From positions 1 to 7,092 of the forward strand of contig JAIYCA010000245.1 in NCBI GenBank assembly GCA_027488265.1: 7,092 nucleotides of DNA, read 5' to 3'. The stretch comes from Planctomycetaceae bacterium (GTDB lineage: Bacteria > Planctomycetota > Phycisphaerae > Phycisphaerales > SM1A02). Of the stretch, positions 6,401-7,092 are shown one piece after another (the first letter of the stretch is position 1; each line of letters starts with the position of its first letter). A program made the position numbers and the translations under genes. A model generated the notes under the pieces. It was not told where the DNA came from. It saw only the letters and a list, made by a program, of their open reading frames with translations, and made no database searches.

Positions 6401-7041
6401 ACGACATGCGGACGCGCGAAGGCCTTGTCGTTGGCGATGGCGCGATCTTGGTGAACATTCCGCGCGCGGCGGATACGAAGGTGATCGACCCTTCCGAGGC
6501 CGCGAAGGCTCGAACACCCGGCGGCATTGCGCTCGGAGCCGACGGCACCACGCGTTTCCGCTGGAAAGAGCGGATGGCGCTCGAGAAACAGTACGACGAT
6601 GTGTTCCGCATTTTGATGGAGAAGGACGTGGAGCTTCTTCACGCGGGCTTGCGTGCAGATGATTCGCTCTCGATGCGATGCGATGTGCTTGAAGCGATCG
6701 TCAAGCGGCCAGATGAGTCGAAGAGGTCGAACGCCGCGGACGCGGCTTCCAAAAATGAAGCAGCGAGTGAAGGCGGCGTGGATCTTGGCGGGCCTGCAGA
6801 GATGCTCGGCGTGAAGGGGCGTGGCCGCGTCTTCATTCGCACGCCCGAGCAAGACATCGAGTGCGGTGAGTTCGATTACTCGGTCACCACGGGCGTCGCC
6901 ACGCTGACCGCAGAAGAAGGTCGATCGGTGACGATCGCGATCAAGGGTCAGCCTGCTCCGATTCGTGCGCAGCAAGTCGTGTGGGATTTGCGCAACGGAC
7001 GGATTCAAGTGACGAAAATGAACGCGACCGGTGGTCGCTGA
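3484..7041 (+). CDS. Giant LptC/LptA-like (OstA-fold) LPS transport protein
   Basis: This 1185-residue protein starts with a basic cytoplasmic stub (LRRRG, 15-19) and one membrane helix (about 20-39), with no signal-peptide cleavage site seen; the rest should be periplasmic, as in LptC. The C-terminal body is mostly beta-rich and shows recurrent OstA/LptA-like signatures. Examples are YRLTMLGGVEVVRLKDG..ITGEEIVAIF (320-350), AKGGVQVLLKEGARVFADTL (771-790), GENVAIVRSNVIADNL (803-818), IAKGGARVES (940-949) and KGRGRVFIRTPEQDIECGEFDYS (1111-1133). Low-complexity Ser/Thr/Ala/Pro or Lys/Ala linkers at about 262-314, 725-750 and 1078-1097 split the modules. E. coli LptC and LptA are each under 200 residues, so one chain here could replace both and form a long beta-jellyroll bridge for LPS. 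GTG 3484 overlaps the kdsC stop (GTGA) and has GGAGGTG at 3473-3479, indicating translational coupling. The last residues MNATGGR lie in a 28-bp DNA repeat. The fold is inferred from sequence pattern; divergent repeats limit certainty. Confidence 0.65.
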   Translation: MKRSNFGFDFENLLLRRRGLVFAVPAGALAVLVIVAAINFDAGTSGRKKPSRIEEAQELLAPRIATADELARASGSIADQTSVSLASGAWIQVADETGRLAQQYSATKLEPLQGSQLAMTEPRSMVYMKDGRVLVLSARKGVAYVPRRALESGTLEEDVEVRLFRPEAGRTVDIDRDVPAVVVVAEQAQFDGVLGEVRCAKEVRVSTDAGSFAGEGLTLQLDADGDGLEQLIVDRATEPIRIDRAARAMAAKRREARAADGGVLNAITSAETGSANSNSTASGETTPDTTRETASAQSPPNAPAPATKNAGKKNDRPPFYRLTMLGGVEVVRLKDGVRSTITGEEIVAIFSLESRGLDDLAFVPRPSSDGDAERDTGTSMYTRLSSIARIPLSAAIASTSALSSQAALALVPHAYASLQETSVEDASESDSVTVSFGGRLVMVPATDPADQLASQDEIRFDVVGPRVEVLDGKSGTRIVCTRLRYAVQEEFVEATGSAESPLRVTNPRMQLEGTRFFASLSKGEGRLDGAGRMSLGRGLARRVSLLGETPAMAVDASRMLVSADPSAVALVARAEPSPQNAALSKQEAEPFRFDPSSQEIEITWKDGVDLRFNGEGDNAKLSLARFGGGVNVFGRQFELDSQTLEVAFSPNNAERIDAIIADGGTRVRRLGGEGAMAAGRIELFLGEDSKGDTIPRRLVARTAVEARDERQTVWTEDLVVGFREKPKAASAAASAAPSSNQAAATSARGGVGGMLGGDESLGAIDIDTVEAKGGVQVLLKEGARVFADTLVGDAARRRLRLTGENVAIVRSNVIADNLRDLRFDDATRSARSDGPGRFRAFRAPIALSDGKIARPEPDGRPTLDASWGESLEYAEVAENRGTLDIRGEVKVRSRPSETTSDAVDAQSILLELGIDSSTKSGKEGRAADPADAARTFDHFIAKGGARVESRQWETAERAGEPRVFRVSGEHVEYDMRTREGLVVGDGAILVNIPRAADTKVIDPSEAAKARTPGGIALGADGTTRFRWKERMALEKQYDDVFRILMEKDVELLHAGLRADDSLSMRCDVLEAIVKRPDESKRSNAADAASKNEAASEGGVDLGGPAEMLGVKGRGRVFIRTPEQDIECGEFDYSVTTGVATLTAEEGRSVTIAIKGQPAPIRAQQVVWDLRNGRIQVTKMNATGGR

Positions 7042-7092
7042 TCGGATGAACGCGACCTGAGGTCGCTGAGGGAATGAACGCGACCGGAGGTC
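7018..7092 (+). repeat. 28-bp tandem repeat of hairpins, cut by the window edge
   Basis: Units begin at 7018, 7046 and 7074 (the third is partial, 19 bases). Each starts ATGAACGCGACC, has a 3-base variable loop (GGT, TGA, GGA), then GGTCGC and TGA in the two complete copies, and a variable 4-base tail (TCGG, GGGA). GCGACC pairs with GGTCGC, so each full unit forms a 6-bp hairpin with a 3-nt loop. All differences between the two full copies fall in the loop and tail. Unit 1 encodes the last residues MNATGGR and the stop of the Lpt-like gene. Unit 2 reads MNAT then a stop in the loop; unit 3 is open as far as the window goes, so it could be the start of the next gene. Confidence 0.85.

Overview
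The window is GC-rich bacterial chromosome with all genes on the + strand: rpsT, a CPBP-family membrane protease, an MgtE-like Mg2+ transporter, kdsC, and a 1185-residue membrane-anchored protein that looks like an LptC/LptA (OstA-fold) LPS-transport component. Kdo phosphatase plus an Lpt-type protein implies an outer membrane with Kdo-containing LPS, so a Gram-negative (diderm) organism. Codon use, frequent GTG starts, -10-like boxes placed just before start codons and the oversized Lpt protein suggest Planctomycetota, perhaps a Phycisphaerae-type lineage. That assignment is an inference from style, not from a marker I can place.

Layout: bases 1-444 hold no convincing gene. They contain a purine-rich tract with a G-quadruplex motif (191-221), a candidate promoter (258-286) and a GC-rich leader with hairpins. 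rpsT (445-717) follows with a GTG start and an AGGA ribosome binding site. After a 178-base gap come the CPBP protease (896-1723), the MgtE-like transporter (1772-2809, without the usual N-terminal domain), kdsC (2903-3487, a longer start at 2879 is possible) and the Lpt-like gene (3484-7041). kdsC and the Lpt-like gene overlap by four bases and form a translationally coupled pair. The window ends inside a 28-bp tandem repeat that begins within the last codons of the Lpt-like gene; each full unit encodes a 6-bp-stem hairpin.

Functionally, kdsC makes free Kdo from Kdo-8-phosphate for LPS core synthesis, and the gene overlapping it probably helps carry LPS from the inner membrane across the periplasm. 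This parallels the proteobacterial kdsC-lptC-lptA-lptB order, so an lptB-like ATPase is the expected next gene beyond base 7092. The first three genes are housekeeping or membrane functions with no evident link to LPS. The mgtE-like gene and kdsC each have a TANNNT hexamer exactly 6 bases before a start codon, suggesting separately transcribed, leaderless mRNAs.

The most unusual items are the giant one-protein Lpt bridge, the stop-codon-spanning tandem hairpin array at the right edge, and the possible leaderless promoters. I see no mobile element, CRISPR, tRNA, rRNA or defence system.
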